64,000 bases of DNA from Aquimarina agarilytica ZC1 (GTDB lineage Bacteria; Bacteroidota; Bacteroidia; Flavobacteriales; Flavobacteriaceae), in NCBI RefSeq assembly GCF_000255455.1, contig NZ_JH621257.1, forward strand, positions 1 to 64,000, in the 5' to 3' direction. Made by a program: the position numbers and the translations under genes. How positions within the stretch are numbered: the stretch's first letter is position 1; each line of letters opens with the position of its first letter. A model generated the notes under the pieces. The model worked only from the letters and a program-made list of their open reading frames with translations. It was not told the DNA's origin and ran no database searches. Of this stretch, positions 17,394 to 27,918 are shown one piece after another.

Positions 17394-17794
17394 GCCCTAA
17401 ACTCATATTTACAGATAAAATTCCTGTCTCTTTTTCTGCTTTACGCTACAACTAGCTCACAAAATTTAAACTTCACATACTTTTTTGTGTTTACCCCTTG
17501 TAGGTATACCTCTATTTGTCTTTAAAAGACTACATATTGTGCTTTTATTAACATTCACATAACTTTTTGGAAAAATATTTTTAACATTTCTTATGGCATT
17601 CCCCAATCACTATCAGTCAATAACTTACAATTTGTAAGACTTAAAAAGAACTACTTCACAGATATAAAATCCTTAAAATACTCCTTCAAAAAATAACTAT
17701 AACGTTAGCTTAACTATATTTTATTGACCAATCCTTAATAAACAACAAAAAAAATGCTAAAACATTTTCTTTTAAAATCAATTAAAATTAAGCT
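17394..17794. other. 401-base intergenic region before the GH16 gene
   Basis: No reading frame, RNA gene or strong palindrome is visible. A small imperfect inverted repeat spans the mgtE stop (TTAGGCTTTTAAGCCCTAA). The second half is A/T-rich and must hold the promoter and any regulator site for the GH16 gene, but I see no clear -7 box. Confidence 0.5.
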
Positions 17795-20506
17795 ATGAAA
17801 AAATTAGGACTACTCTCTTTATTTACTTTTTTAACAATAACCACCAATGCGCAACGTGATTGGGATAATGTTCCAATTCCACCCGATCCAGGACCAGGTA
17901 GAACATGGGTATTACAGGAAGCTCCTTCCGATGATTTTAATTATACATTTAATGGTTCTTCAAATCGAGTAAATTTTGGCCCATCTGGTCAACCTGCCAA
18001 ATGGTACAATCAATACCACGATCAACCTAACGGTAGACCAAATGTTTTCCCTGGACCTGGCCCAACTATATGGACCAGAGATCATATTTCCGTTGGAGGC
18101 GGAACATTAAATATTATCGCTTCACGTGTGCCGGGAGAGTCTAAAATAGATCTTAATGGAGTTCAAACCTATAATTTTTCATCACGTAGTGGTTGTATGA
18201 CCAACTTAAATAGAGTGATTTATCCGGTATATGTAGAAGCCCGAGTGCAAATAATGAATTCCATGCTAGCATCTGATGTTTGGCTTTTAAGTCCTGATGA
18301 TACTGAAGAAATTGATATTATTGAAGCCTATGGGGGTGCTGGTGATGATGGTCGTAATCAATTTTTTGCTGAGCGTATACACCTAAGTCACCATGTATTT
18401 ATACGCCAACCTTTTAGGGATTACCAACCTAGAGACATTAATAGTTTTTGGAGAAGACGTGCCGTAAACCAATGGGGAGGAAGAACAGTAAATATAGGAG
18501 TATACTGGGTTTCGCCAACTAGACTTGAATATTATATTGATGGTCAATTACAACGTATTGTAGATAATAATGCGGTAACATCTCGATTAATTGACGAACA
18601 ATTTCAGGCTACATATCCAGCCGGAGTAACAAGTACAGGAAGAACTGGTGAATTATTCTTTGACCCTAACTTACCTGGTTTTCAACAAATGAATGTAGCA
18701 TCTAGTTTAGAAGAGGCACAACAGTTATCTAACATTAGTGTTATTGATCCTTTTAATCATTTACAAAATGGTCGTCGTTTCTCAAAAGAAATGGATATTA
18801 TTATTAATGTGGAAGATCAAAGTTTTCAAGCAGATGCTGGTCGCTCACCAAGTGACGCAGAAATAAACAGACCGGAGGATAATGTGATGAGAGTAGACTG
18901 GATACGTGTATACAAACCAGTAGCAGTTAATGGACCACAAAATGCACCTGTAAATACCGATAGAGAGCGTTCTTTGGTATTTACAAATAGAAATTTATTT
19001 GCTCCAAGTGGTGCAATAGACCCCGAATTTGAAGCTGGAGAAGAAGTAAGCTTAAGTTTTGATTATGCTACTGGTAGTGAAAATGGTAACGAAGAGGCTA
19101 TTAATTACATTGCTGTTTTAGTTAGAGAAATAGACGAAAATGGGGATGAAGTTGCATCAAGTCCTTTTACTGCAGTTATTGATGTAGATAGAACACCCGA
19201 TTTAGCTAATCAAGGTATTGCTAATTTTGCATACACTATACCAAGTACTTTTGATGAAGCAGGGAATAATCCAATTCCATCTTCGGATGAACTTGAGGAT
19301 GGCCATCAGCTATTATTAGTCTTATTTATGTCGGTAGATAATGATGCCGCCTTTGCCGATGCTACTACTACAATTACTTATAGTAATGATATTAACACTA
19401 ATATTCCAATTATTAGTCCAGCCCCTGTAATAATTGACACAAATCCTGATGTATCATTTTCTAACCCAAGCAACAACGCTAATTTTAGTGTAGGTGACAA
19501 CCTAGGTGTTACTGTAAATGCAAGTGATTCCGATGGAAACATTGCCAATGTTCGTTTATTTTTTGATGGTAATTTAGTTCGCCAAGAAAACATCTCGCCA
19601 TATAATTGGGGGACTGACAACTCAAATAATGCTGATAATAGCATTAGAAGTTTAAGTGCCGGAAGTCATATCCTTGAAGCTATAGCTACTGATAACAATG
19701 GAAATAGCATTACAGAATCTATTACAATTAACGTAATTACTCCTACACCAATACCTAATCCAACTCCTGCACCTGTACCAGCGCCTGTTTCAAACCCAGG
19801 AGGCGCTACTGTCAGAACTAATATTGCCTTAAACAAAATAGCAACACAATCAAGTACGCTTTTTGATTTAAATGCTAGTTTTGCTGTTGATGGAGATCGA
19901 AACAATTTTAACCATACGGATGAAGATGCAAATGCATGGTTGGAAATTGATTTAGGAGATCGCTTCAATATCAATCAAGTTACTATATGGAATAGATTAG
20001 ATTGTTGTGCAGATCGTTTACGTGAATATCAATTATTCATTTCCGATCAAGCTTTTTCTTCAACGGATATAGTTACTACTGCAAATCAACCTGGTGTTGG
20101 TGTTTTTTTCCAAAGTGATATGGCTCTAAGGCCTACTAGTGTTGGTCTTAATAGAATTGGAAGATACGTTAGAGTGCAACTAATTGGCACAGGAATATTA
20201 CATATTGCAGAAATTGAAGTCTTTGGAAGCCCTGTCACTTCGGGTGCTAAAAAATTAACTCCTAACATTGTTGATGATTCCAACAAAGGTTTAATTATTT
20301 ATCCTAATCCAGTTTCTAGAGGCAATGCTATTAGTATTGAAAACACCCGCATTGGAAATACGTTTTCTATAATTGACTTTTCTGGAAAATTAATAAAAGT
20401 GATTAAATCTACAGAAGGTCAAACTTTAGTAGATACCACCAACTTAGCAACGGGTATTTACTTTATTCAATTAGATAGACATGTATTCAAATTAGTTATT
20501 AATTAA
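17795..20506 (+). CDS. Secreted GH16 agarase-like enzyme with F5/8C domain and T9SS sorting signal
   Basis: 903 residues. Signal peptide (1-19). Residues 22-380 are a GH16 domain that opens WDNVPIPPDPGPGRTW with SDDFNY, as in beta-agarases of marine Bacteroidota. The catalytic site is EEIDIIEAYGG: nucleophile E172, assisting D174, acid/base E177. Then come a beta-sandwich region, an Ig-like domain (about 550-645: SDSDGNIANVRLFFDGN), a Pro/Thr linker (PTPIPNPTPAPVPAP) and an F5/8 type C (CBM32/47-like) domain (about 675-815, opening NIALNKIATQSS). The C-terminus (about 828-903) is a type A T9SS sorting domain (YPNPVSRGN...GIYFIQL). It should cleave agarose-type galactans endo-fashion outside the cell; porphyranase is an alternative. 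Confidence 0.88.
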   Translation: MKKLGLLSLFTFLTITTNAQRDWDNVPIPPDPGPGRTWVLQEAPSDDFNYTFNGSSNRVNFGPSGQPAKWYNQYHDQPNGRPNVFPGPGPTIWTRDHISVGGGTLNIIASRVPGESKIDLNGVQTYNFSSRSGCMTNLNRVIYPVYVEARVQIMNSMLASDVWLLSPDDTEEIDIIEAYGGAGDDGRNQFFAERIHLSHHVFIRQPFRDYQPRDINSFWRRRAVNQWGGRTVNIGVYWVSPTRLEYYIDGQLQRIVDNNAVTSRLIDEQFQATYPAGVTSTGRTGELFFDPNLPGFQQMNVASSLEEAQQLSNISVIDPFNHLQNGRRFSKEMDIIINVEDQSFQADAGRSPSDAEINRPEDNVMRVDWIRVYKPVAVNGPQNAPVNTDRERSLVFTNRNLFAPSGAIDPEFEAGEEVSLSFDYATGSENGNEEAINYIAVLVREIDENGDEVASSPFTAVIDVDRTPDLANQGIANFAYTIPSTFDEAGNNPIPSSDELEDGHQLLLVLFMSVDNDAAFADATTTITYSNDINTNIPIISPAPVIIDTNPDVSFSNPSNNANFSVGDNLGVTVNASDSDGNIANVRLFFDGNLVRQENISPYNWGTDNSNNADNSIRSLSAGSHILEAIATDNNGNSITESITINVITPTPIPNPTPAPVPAPVSNPGGATVRTNIALNKIATQSSTLFDLNASFAVDGDRNNFNHTDEDANAWLEIDLGDRFNINQVTIWNRLDCCADRLREYQLFISDQAFSSTDIVTTANQPGVGVFFQSDMALRPTSVGLNRIGRYVRVQLIGTGILHIAEIEVFGSPVTSGAKKLTPNIVDDSNKGLIIYPNPVSRGNAISIENTRIGNTFSIIDFSGKLIKVIKSTEGQTLVDTTNLATGIYFIQLDRHVFKLVIN

Positions 20507-20535
20507 TATACTGTCCATCCCACCTTAATAAAACC

Positions 20536-20580
20536 AAAACCCCAGATTCTTCTTTTTTAGAAATAATCTGGGGTTTTTCT
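20536..20580. terminator. Bidirectional terminator between GH16 and GH8 genes
   Basis: AAAACCCCAGATT (20536-20548) is inverted as AATCTGGGGTTTT (20565-20577), with runs of A on one side and T on the other. It lies between two convergent stop codons (20506 and 20590). Confidence 0.9.
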
Positions 20581-20589
20581 ATTTTTTTC

Positions 20590-23500
20590 TTATCTAATTA
20601 AACTAAAATGACCCGTTTCCTGCTGACCATCTTTTAATGTAGCAACGAACCAATAATCATCCGCTGGCATATGGAGATCATTGTAAGTTCCATTCCAACG
20701 ATCAGTTGGTTTTATACTCACTAACAATTTCCCATACCTATCATATATCTCAATATATTCGATTAGCGCTATGGTCTTAGTACTTACTTCCCAATAATCA
20801 TGTTGTGTATCACCATTAGGTGTAAAAAATAATGGATAGCCTCTATCTTTTGGTGGATTTACTCTTACAATAAGACTTGAATTACTACTCGCAGGACAAT
20901 CGCCTCCAGTTTCCATTATTTCATAAACCACTTCCTGTACCTGATCTGTTGTATTTACTAATACATCAGAAATAATTCGAGATTGAGAATTAAATGTATT
21001 TTCCCCTTCAATAAAAGCCACTTCACTACTTGCTTGCCATGAAAAAGAATTTTCTAATACTCCCATGTTAAAAATCAAATCATAATCGACCGATTTACCA
21101 CTCTCAATAGTAATCGTATCAAACTGAGGCACTTTTTCTGGCGCTACCGATATCGTAAACGAAACTCTTTCACTTTCACAATCAGAAGCATCTTTTTGAG
21201 AAACATAGTAAGTAGTATCCGAAGCAACACCCGTATTAATTATTGGTTTTGTAATTTTTGAAGCTGTTGTTGCATCTCCATACCAAACTAAGGTTTCAGT
21301 TACCGAAATAAAGGTTTCGATTGCCAAAGGAACATCACCAAAACAAAATGAAGCATTATTCACCAAAGGTGGCAAAACCATTGTACAAGGTACAGGGCCA
21401 TCATTATCTTCTATAGTCCCAATAGCGGTTTGCTCAATTGGATTGGGCATCCCATCAACATTTACAATTCTCAATTCTAAGGTTTCTGTGTTTTCTTCAA
21501 TAAGATCATCTATAGTTTCCAAAATAAAAACAGTATCATTTGATCCAGCTAGTATAAGAGCCGACAAAGTAACCTTACTATAATCTTCAGGAAATACTGT
21601 GGTTACATCTCTAACTTCAAATGTAACTTCTATATCCTTTGTGGCTACTTCTGTTAATGTAATAGGAAAAATTAAATTCCCCCCTTCAACAACAGTAGCT
21701 CCACTATTAATAATAGCCGTTAAAACAGTAGCAGTTGGCAATACAGTCACCTCTAATGTAGAAGGCTCAGGAGCACAACCTGCCGAAGGATTCGCAGTTA
21801 TTGTATAAGTGACTACCTGTGGTACTGTCGAATTATTAGTTAATCCATCTGCAACTACATCCGAATTTAAATTCACAACAGTTTCACCAGTCACATTATC
21901 ATTACTTGTTGCTACTATACTAATACTTCCTGCTTCTAGTCCCATTTCGGCAACAATATCATAATTCACTGTAGCTCCATTAATAATGGTCTTAGTTTTA
22001 AATTGTCCAACATCACCTTCTTTAATACGGATGCCAACTTGTACACGATCACTTTCGCAATTTGCTGGTGTTATTTGAGCAACATAATAAAAAACAGTAG
22101 TCGCAACTGATGTATCTATAATTGGTTTACTAATCGGTGTAGTACTTAATGCGTCTGCATACCATACTATAGTTTCTGTAGCAGTAACATAAGTTTCTAT
22201 ATCCGTAATAGGTTCCCCAACACAAAGTTCAATAGTTGCTACAACTGGTTTATCAATAACAGGGCAAGCCATATCATTGTCCTCTATTTCACCATTAGCC
22301 GTGGATACAATTGAGTTGGGCATCGCATTTACATTTACAATAGCGACTTCCAATGTTTCGAGTAATTCTACCTCTGTATCGTCAATTGTCGGAATCACAA
22401 AAATGGCTTCATCACTACCTGCTAAAACTGTTATACTTGTGTTTGTTATGTTATAATCAGCCGGCAATGTTGAAATGTCAGATACTGCAATAGTGACCTC
22501 AACATCTGTAGCCGCAATTTCAGTCAATTTAACTACAAACTCCAAATCCTCACCTTCGGTTACGGAATCACCAGTAATAAATGCTGATAATGTAGTGACT
22601 GGCGGTAATACCGTAACTACCAGTTCCGATGGCTCAGGCGCGCAACCAGTTGTAGGCACCGATGTAATAGTATAAGTAATCGTTTCGCTTAGGCTAGAAG
22701 TATTCACTAATACATCAGTTATCACATCGGATGTTACTGATGCTATAGATTCTCCCATTACATTCGTATTATCAATAGTTTCCCAACTAATGCTCCCAGG
22801 CTCTAATCCCATTTCTGTCTCAATATCGAAATCTACAGCAACGCCACTTTGAATCGTTTTTGTTGCTGATTGAGAAGCCGCTCCAGTTTTCACTTCAACT
22901 ACTACCTCAACACGATCACTTTCGCAATCATCAGCTGTTTTTTGCGCCACATAATATGTTGTATTAGAAGCTACAGCTGTGTCAATTATCGGTTTGCTTA
23001 TGGCCGAAGTACTCACCTTATCCACATACCAAACTATAGTTTCTGTTGCAGTAATATAAGTATCAATATCATTTGCTATTTCTCCCACACAAAATACAGG
23101 TACATTTTGTGTAGGTTCGTCAACATCTACTAAAGCACAAAGGTCTGCTCCACTACAATCTAAAATAGCTTGTGCACTCACAAAATCCTTAGGTAAGCCT
23201 AAAGCATTTGTATACGCTAGATTAATAATTTTGGAGGTTGCTGAAGGGCATGAAGCTATTTCTCCTTTCCACGAATAGGTAACCTCAGTATCTGCTAATA
23301 CAGGTCCTGATATAATAGGATAAGTAACCACCCCAGCAGTATTTACCCCTGAATCTGCTGCCGAAACAAAATTAATTTCTGCTGGAATTGGGTCCGTGAT
23401 TTGTAAATCAAATGCAGAATCTAAACTAGATTTATAGGCTATCAATTGATGTATTCCGGAATTATCTGAAGCACTATTAGGGTATCCATTTATTACTCCC

Positions 23501-26500
23501 GCATAACCCGCTCTTATTGGTAAGCCTGTTACTGTCCAAGTAGGGGTTGGAGTAGTCGTATTCCCCATCCATACTTGTAATTGATCATCTACTAATTGTA
23601 GTTTAATTTTTGCTGGATTTCCTGAAGGTGTTATTCCTGTTGCTTTTATTGGTCTAGTTCCGTCAAACACTTCTGTCTCTATATTACCACCACCAAAATT
23701 AGGTTTAAAAACAATATAAATTCCATTATCAATAGCGCCTCCAGTATGCCGCAAAGCAAATCCATAAGCTTGACTATCTGCAAAATTAACTTCGGCCTCA
23801 ATGGTCCCATTTGTTCCATGGGAAAAATCATGCGTAGAAACCGCTACACTATTTGATACATTTGATACACCCACATTAGGTGTCACTGTCATAGCAGGTC
23901 CACTTTGGGTAGTCCATGACCTAGTGAAATCTGCCTCAAAAGGAGAACCGTCAGTATTTTTATAACTCAATGTATAAGTTACCTGATCACCAACCACAGC
24001 CGACTTTGGTAAAACCGTTTTTGTCATTGACGAAGGCGGCGGAGGTAAAATTACTGGAGTACATGTAATAGTTACTTCGGCAGTATCAATTACTGGCGAC
24101 TCATTTTTAGCTTCAATAGAAGCAGTATTAATTTGAATTTCATCAGCTCTAGGGCAAGTTCCCGATGAAAAGTTTGCCGTTGCTAAATAACTAAACGCCC
24201 CTTTTTCTTTTACTTGCATCGCACTTTTTTTCCAAGTAATTGTACGCGTAGCTTTATCGTAAGTGGCCTTCTCCCCTAAAATTTCAACCGTATCTCCTAA
24301 ATTTTTTCCTGTAGCATCCACAAAACCTACAAATGTAAAACCGACAGGTAACACATCTGTTAATACCACATCTTCAACTTCTCTTCCAGGCACTGGACTA
24401 TTTCCAAAAATTCTACGCCAAGTAAATCCATCCCATTCTTCAACCAAAACATTATCAATAGTAATAGTAGGTTTTTCACAAGCCTCATTATGATATTCAG
24501 TTACGGGTACATCTGGGTTATCTGGATCTGTCCAGTTATTTGTTACGGGATAATACAAGCCGTCATCGCCATCACTCACTGCTGGATTCCATGACCAATC
24601 ATCATCCCATTGTACATTACCCCAAGCACTCGTATGCATTTGCCATTTCGCCCTTAACGGATTGGCCCCTCCTTGATGTACTCGTCCGCCTGTTAAACCA
24701 AAATAGCGCGAAATATGTGGTGTTATAGTGGCCAATTGCTCCGAAAATTTAACAATCACACGTTGATTCCATGCACCTTTAGCATCTGATCCAGGAATAA
24801 TTTTTTCACTAGTGATACTTACTTTAGATCGATCTCCTCCTTCATAAATTTGAGCATCCAAGGCCCATCCCGTCCCAGTACACCCTGGAGTTCCTGCGAC
24901 ACAATCCACAGCATTATCATTTAAAAATAATGAAATCCTATAATTACCATAATCAATATAGGGCTCTGCTGCTCCGTGATATAATCTAATTTTAACATCA
25001 CGTTGATTGGTAGTCCCACCATGACCACTATGCGCATAAGCAGGAATCACATCTTGTCTCCCACCATTTAAAAAACCACCCGATGATGCATTTTCAAAAT
25101 CTACGGTGTAAGTAACTTGATCTCCTGGATTTACTGTCGCATTATCCACTGTTTTTTCAATTTCCAATGCTTTTTCTGCCACATCAAAACAATTACGTTG
25201 CATTACAGCAGTTTCCTCATTCGGAAATTCATTAGAAGTCCATCCTTTTCCGTTTGAAGTTTCTATATCAAATTCAGTACAAATTCGTCCCGTAGTTCCT
25301 TTGTCTATTTTTAAAATCATTTTCACCTCTCCAGTAGTAGGTGAAATTCCAGTTGCTGTTTTAAAACCTGGTACTGTTCCAATATCCCAAGTTACAGTTC
25401 CTCCTGCGTTCACACCTCCATTGGTTGCCGACACAAAACTCATCCCTTTTGGAATAAGTGTACTAATCTTAACATCTTTTCCATCGACCGAAGCATAATT
25501 TCGGTAAGCCACGGTAAATTCAACTTCATCGCCTGTAAAAGCAAAAGTTTTATCTACACTATGATATACTTTTAGATTAGACTCTAATATAGTTTCTGCC
25601 GGAGAATGATGATTCCCCGAAAGCGTTAACATCCCTAATAACCTAAAAAATCCATGAAAATACCCCGGAATACTTGTTAAATAACCATCTCCAGCAGTAG
25701 TTGTATCCCATTCAATAACACATTGACGGTATAATTTACCCATTAAATCATAATCTTCTGCTGCAATTGCTGCAGGAGATCCTGTACCCGCTAACCAATT
25801 TAATGGAAAAGCTCCTATTATTTTCCCTGAATTAGGATCATATTGTTGTCTTAATTGAGAAACTCCATTGTATGATAAACTTGGACCACCTGTTGCTACC
25901 CAGCAATCATTTGACCAAGGTGCTTGACCAGGGTTCTTCATGAAAGTAGCTAATCTTTTTCCTATATTTTTTTCAAACGAATTACCTCCTGCCTCAACTT
26001 CATGTATCGAAGGATTCCAACTAGTTTTAGGATCACCATGCCATACATAATTCAATATCGTTCTCCATGGATTTCTAAAATCTTCACCTTCAGAAAAACT
26101 ACTATATATTGGGTTATTTGCTGCGTCTAAATCAACCCAGCCCGCCAACGGAAGTGTTGCTGGATTATCTAACATTTTACCCATTAACCAATCTGATGAT
26201 GCTTCTGCTCTTTTAAACTGATCTATATTCCACCCTTGATCGCGAGTATCTCCATTATCTTCTAAAAATTTTTGAAAAGCATGAAAATATGCAGGTGCAT
26301 TATAATCAATATGATGAGGTGTGTTTGGCCCATATTGTGGTTTAGGGTTTATCAAAGTAGCTGACCATTTTGATAACTCCAGCCATGTATTCCCCCCTTT
26401 TTGATAACCATCAAAACCAATGATACCTGATGTAAAATCTTCATTTCCTTTTACGTTTCCTTCAAAACGTTCTACCAAACCTCTAATTACTTTTAATGCT

Positions 26501-27129
26501 TCTTCTTTGTAATTAATTACATTCCCGCAACCATCTTTATGCCCTGAATCTCCTCCCCACTGTTTATAGGCAACAAGTAACGCTAAGGCAATATCAACAT
26601 CCCCATCCGCAGCACTATCAGATCCTGGTAAACCTTTCTCAGATATTGATAAATCTCCCCATTGATAATTTTTATCTGGCACAACACAATCTTTATATCT
26701 AGGCTGCTTTATCATTTTTAAATCATGCACCCTAAACCAAAGTCCATCAAAAGTAGTTTTATCAGCCATTTCCGCAGCCCCTAACATGGCATAACCATCT
26801 CCTTCAGTACAATCATGTGGACATCCTAAATTACCTATAATATATTTCACCCCTGCATGGCTCTCTCCCGTATATTTAAATCTGTTTGCCATTATTTGCC
26901 AAGCATCTTTGGTAGCCTGTTCCATTTCGGCATGTGTAATTCCCGGAGCATTATTTGTAGCTAAATTTCCTAATTTATGATTCGCCGATTCATAAGCTAA
27001 AAACTGCGGAAAAGGAAACGCTGGATTTCCGGAGTTAATATCAACAAAAACTTCGGGACTTGTAGGAGGTTGCGAAAAACTTACAAGTGCCAGAAAAAAC
27101 ACAAAAAAACAAGTGTATAATTTATTCAT
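20590..27129 (-). CDS. Giant secreted GH8 glycosidase with adhesin-like repeats and type B T9SS sorting domain
   Basis: 2179 residues from the ATG at 27129 (an in-frame TTG at 27135 gives two more codons). Signal peptide 1-20. Residues 30-530 are a GH8 (alpha/alpha)6 domain: TEGDGYAMLGAAEMAD with likely acid E109, SAADGDVDIALALLVAYKQW (GH8 signature), DYNAPAYF, and EDFRNPWR with likely base D350. GH8 enzymes hydrolyse beta-1,4-glucans, chitosan or xylan. Then follow three DUF11-type repeats (about 545-1400), one interrupted by a LamG-like region. Next are three CHU-associated Ig-like and two Calx-beta domains (about 1330-2090). A CHU_C/gliding-type sorting domain ends it (PLFFTPNGDTQHDYW...). 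It is likely surface-attached or secreted by T9SS. Confidence 0.85.
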   Translation of the reverse strand: MNKLYTCFFVFFLALVSFSQPPTSPEVFVDINSGNPAFPFPQFLAYESANHKLGNLATNNAPGITHAEMEQATKDAWQIMANRFKYTGESHAGVKYIIGNLGCPHDCTEGDGYAMLGAAEMADKTTFDGLWFRVHDLKMIKQPRYKDCVVPDKNYQWGDLSISEKGLPGSDSAADGDVDIALALLVAYKQWGGDSGHKDGCGNVINYKEEALKVIRGLVERFEGNVKGNEDFTSGIIGFDGYQKGGNTWLELSKWSATLINPKPQYGPNTPHHIDYNAPAYFHAFQKFLEDNGDTRDQGWNIDQFKRAEASSDWLMGKMLDNPATLPLAGWVDLDAANNPIYSSFSEGEDFRNPWRTILNYVWHGDPKTSWNPSIHEVEAGGNSFEKNIGKRLATFMKNPGQAPWSNDCWVATGGPSLSYNGVSQLRQQYDPNSGKIIGAFPLNWLAGTGSPAAIAAEDYDLMGKLYRQCVIEWDTTTAGDGYLTSIPGYFHGFFRLLGMLTLSGNHHSPAETILESNLKVYHSVDKTFAFTGDEVEFTVAYRNYASVDGKDVKISTLIPKGMSFVSATNGGVNAGGTVTWDIGTVPGFKTATGISPTTGEVKMILKIDKGTTGRICTEFDIETSNGKGWTSNEFPNEETAVMQRNCFDVAEKALEIEKTVDNATVNPGDQVTYTVDFENASSGGFLNGGRQDVIPAYAHSGHGGTTNQRDVKIRLYHGAAEPYIDYGNYRISLFLNDNAVDCVAGTPGCTGTGWALDAQIYEGGDRSKVSITSEKIIPGSDAKGAWNQRVIVKFSEQLATITPHISRYFGLTGGRVHQGGANPLRAKWQMHTSAWGNVQWDDDWSWNPAVSDGDDGLYYPVTNNWTDPDNPDVPVTEYHNEACEKPTITIDNVLVEEWDGFTWRRIFGNSPVPGREVEDVVLTDVLPVGFTFVGFVDATGKNLGDTVEILGEKATYDKATRTITWKKSAMQVKEKGAFSYLATANFSSGTCPRADEIQINTASIEAKNESPVIDTAEVTITCTPVILPPPPSSMTKTVLPKSAVVGDQVTYTLSYKNTDGSPFEADFTRSWTTQSGPAMTVTPNVGVSNVSNSVAVSTHDFSHGTNGTIEAEVNFADSQAYGFALRHTGGAIDNGIYIVFKPNFGGGNIETEVFDGTRPIKATGITPSGNPAKIKLQLVDDQLQVWMGNTTTPTPTWTVTGLPIRAGYAGVINGYPNSASDNSGIHQLIAYKSSLDSAFDLQITDPIPAEINFVSAADSGVNTAGVVTYPIISGPVLADTEVTYSWKGEIASCPSATSKIINLAYTNALGLPKDFVSAQAILDCSGADLCALVDVDEPTQNVPVFCVGEIANDIDTYITATETIVWYVDKVSTSAISKPIIDTAVASNTTYYVAQKTADDCESDRVEVVVEVKTGAASQSATKTIQSGVAVDFDIETEMGLEPGSISWETIDNTNVMGESIASVTSDVITDVLVNTSSLSETITYTITSVPTTGCAPEPSELVVTVLPPVTTLSAFITGDSVTEGEDLEFVVKLTEIAATDVEVTIAVSDISTLPADYNITNTSITVLAGSDEAIFVIPTIDDTEVELLETLEVAIVNVNAMPNSIVSTANGEIEDNDMACPVIDKPVVATIELCVGEPITDIETYVTATETIVWYADALSTTPISKPIIDTSVATTVFYYVAQITPANCESDRVQVGIRIKEGDVGQFKTKTIINGATVNYDIVAEMGLEAGSISIVATSNDNVTGETVVNLNSDVVADGLTNNSTVPQVVTYTITANPSAGCAPEPSTLEVTVLPTATVLTAIINSGATVVEGGNLIFPITLTEVATKDIEVTFEVRDVTTVFPEDYSKVTLSALILAGSNDTVFILETIDDLIEENTETLELRIVNVDGMPNPIEQTAIGTIEDNDGPVPCTMVLPPLVNNASFCFGDVPLAIETFISVTETLVWYGDATTASKITKPIINTGVASDTTYYVSQKDASDCESERVSFTISVAPEKVPQFDTITIESGKSVDYDLIFNMGVLENSFSWQASSEVAFIEGENTFNSQSRIISDVLVNTTDQVQEVVYEIMETGGDCPASSNSSLIVRVNPPKDRGYPLFFTPNGDTQHDYWEVSTKTIALIEYIEIYDRYGKLLVSIKPTDRWNGTYNDLHMPADDYWFVATLKDGQQETGHFSLIR
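21150..23110 (-). repeat. Tandem modular repeat within the GH8 gene
   Basis: Three copies of a CHU-associated Ig-like module occur about 870-880 bases apart, at roughly 23110-22880, 22240-22030 and 21360-21150. Shared residues include TETIVWY, SKPIID and CESDRV. Calx-beta modules (ending GEIEDND, GTIEDND) follow the first two. Protein-level similarity is clear; the DNA has diverged, so the duplication is not recent. Confidence 0.8.
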
Positions 27130-27372
27130 TCTCAAGAAGTGTATAGTGGTTTAGTTCCCTTGTGTAACGCCACTTTAGCTCAAAAATTACCTGTTAAAAA
27201 TCACTTAAAATATATACCTAAACCCCAACTTCCTTTTAACTTAAAAAAGTAACCTTATAACACCTTATTATTTTTTTGTTTAAATAAAAAATAAAGAAAA
27301 AAACTACAAAAAAATCAGGTTCTTCAATTTTAAAAAAAGCTTCCCTCCAATATAGAATTACGCTACTTTGGC

Positions 27373-27380
27373 TATATTTG
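27373..27380 (+). promoter_or_regulatory. -7 promoter box TATATTTG for the TerB-like gene
   Basis: Perfect TAnnTTTG match, 21 bases before the ATG at 27402. The rest of the 272-base gap 27130-27401 is A-rich without clear structure. Confidence 0.6.
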
Positions 27381-27401
27381 TGCTTCTAAAAAAACATACT
27401 T

Positions 27402-27827
27402 ATGTCATTTAATGATTTATTCGATAGCGGAAAGCATAAAAAAAACTTAGGTCACTTTGCTTCTATAGTGACTCTAGCTGCCGCTGATGGTGCTGTAAAC
27501 GAAAATGAACTTAGTTTACTTAAGCGTTTTGCACGTAAACTTGATGTTGACGACAGTGAATTTGAAGAAATTTTAAAAACGCCAAAACGCTACCCTATTA
27601 ATCCTCCAAATAACTCTGGAGAACGCTTAGAGCGTTTATATGATTTATTTAAAATTATATATGCCGATAATAGCATGGATGAAATTGAAAGTAAACTAAT
27701 AAAAAAATATGCTATTGGTTTAGGTTTTTCTGCCGAAAGCACCGAAAGCTTAATTAAAAAATCTATTGAACTATTTAGTGGTAAAATTAAATTTGATGAT
27801 TATAATACTATTATAAATTCATTATAA
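27402..27827 (+). CDS. TerB-like (tellurite-resistance TerB family) protein
   Basis: 141 residues, all helical. The N-terminal half has the TerB pattern: FASIVTLAAADGAVNENELSLLKRFARKLDVD, with an acidic DGxVxExE metal-binding loop. A second similar loop, ADNSMDEIESKLIKKYA, follows. TerB domains bind metal and occur at or near the membrane in stress-related complexes; most bacterial members have no proven role in tellurite resistance. No other ter genes are nearby. It is monocistronic, with its own promoter and a strong terminator. Confidence 0.8.
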   Translation: MSFNDLFDSGKHKKNLGHFASIVTLAAADGAVNENELSLLKRFARKLDVDDSEFEEILKTPKRYPINPPNNSGERLERLYDLFKIIYADNSMDEIESKLIKKYAIGLGFSAESTESLIKKSIELFSGKIKFDDYNTIINSL

Positions 27828-27849
27828 TTTTTTTAGTAACATCACTTAC

Positions 27850-27892
27850 AAAACGACAAACCCCAATGAATATCATCGGGGTTTGTCGTTTT
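27850..27892. terminator. Strong bidirectional terminator
   Basis: AAAACGACAAACCCC (27850-27864) is perfectly inverted as GGGGTTTGTCGTTTT (27878-27892), a 15-bp stem between the convergent stop codons of the TerB-like gene and the hybrid kinase. Confidence 0.93.
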
Positions 27893-27918
27893 GTATTCTA
27901 ATTATTAATTTAATAAAC

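Noticed and set aside
21150-23110. Possible CRISPR-like or tandem DNA repeat
   Set aside because: The spacing is about 870 bases and the repeats encode Ig-like and Calx-beta modules.
21599-25498. Several plus-strand frames within the GH8 gene
   Set aside because: They are antisense to Thr/Ser/Val-rich repeats and have repetitive, meaningless translations.
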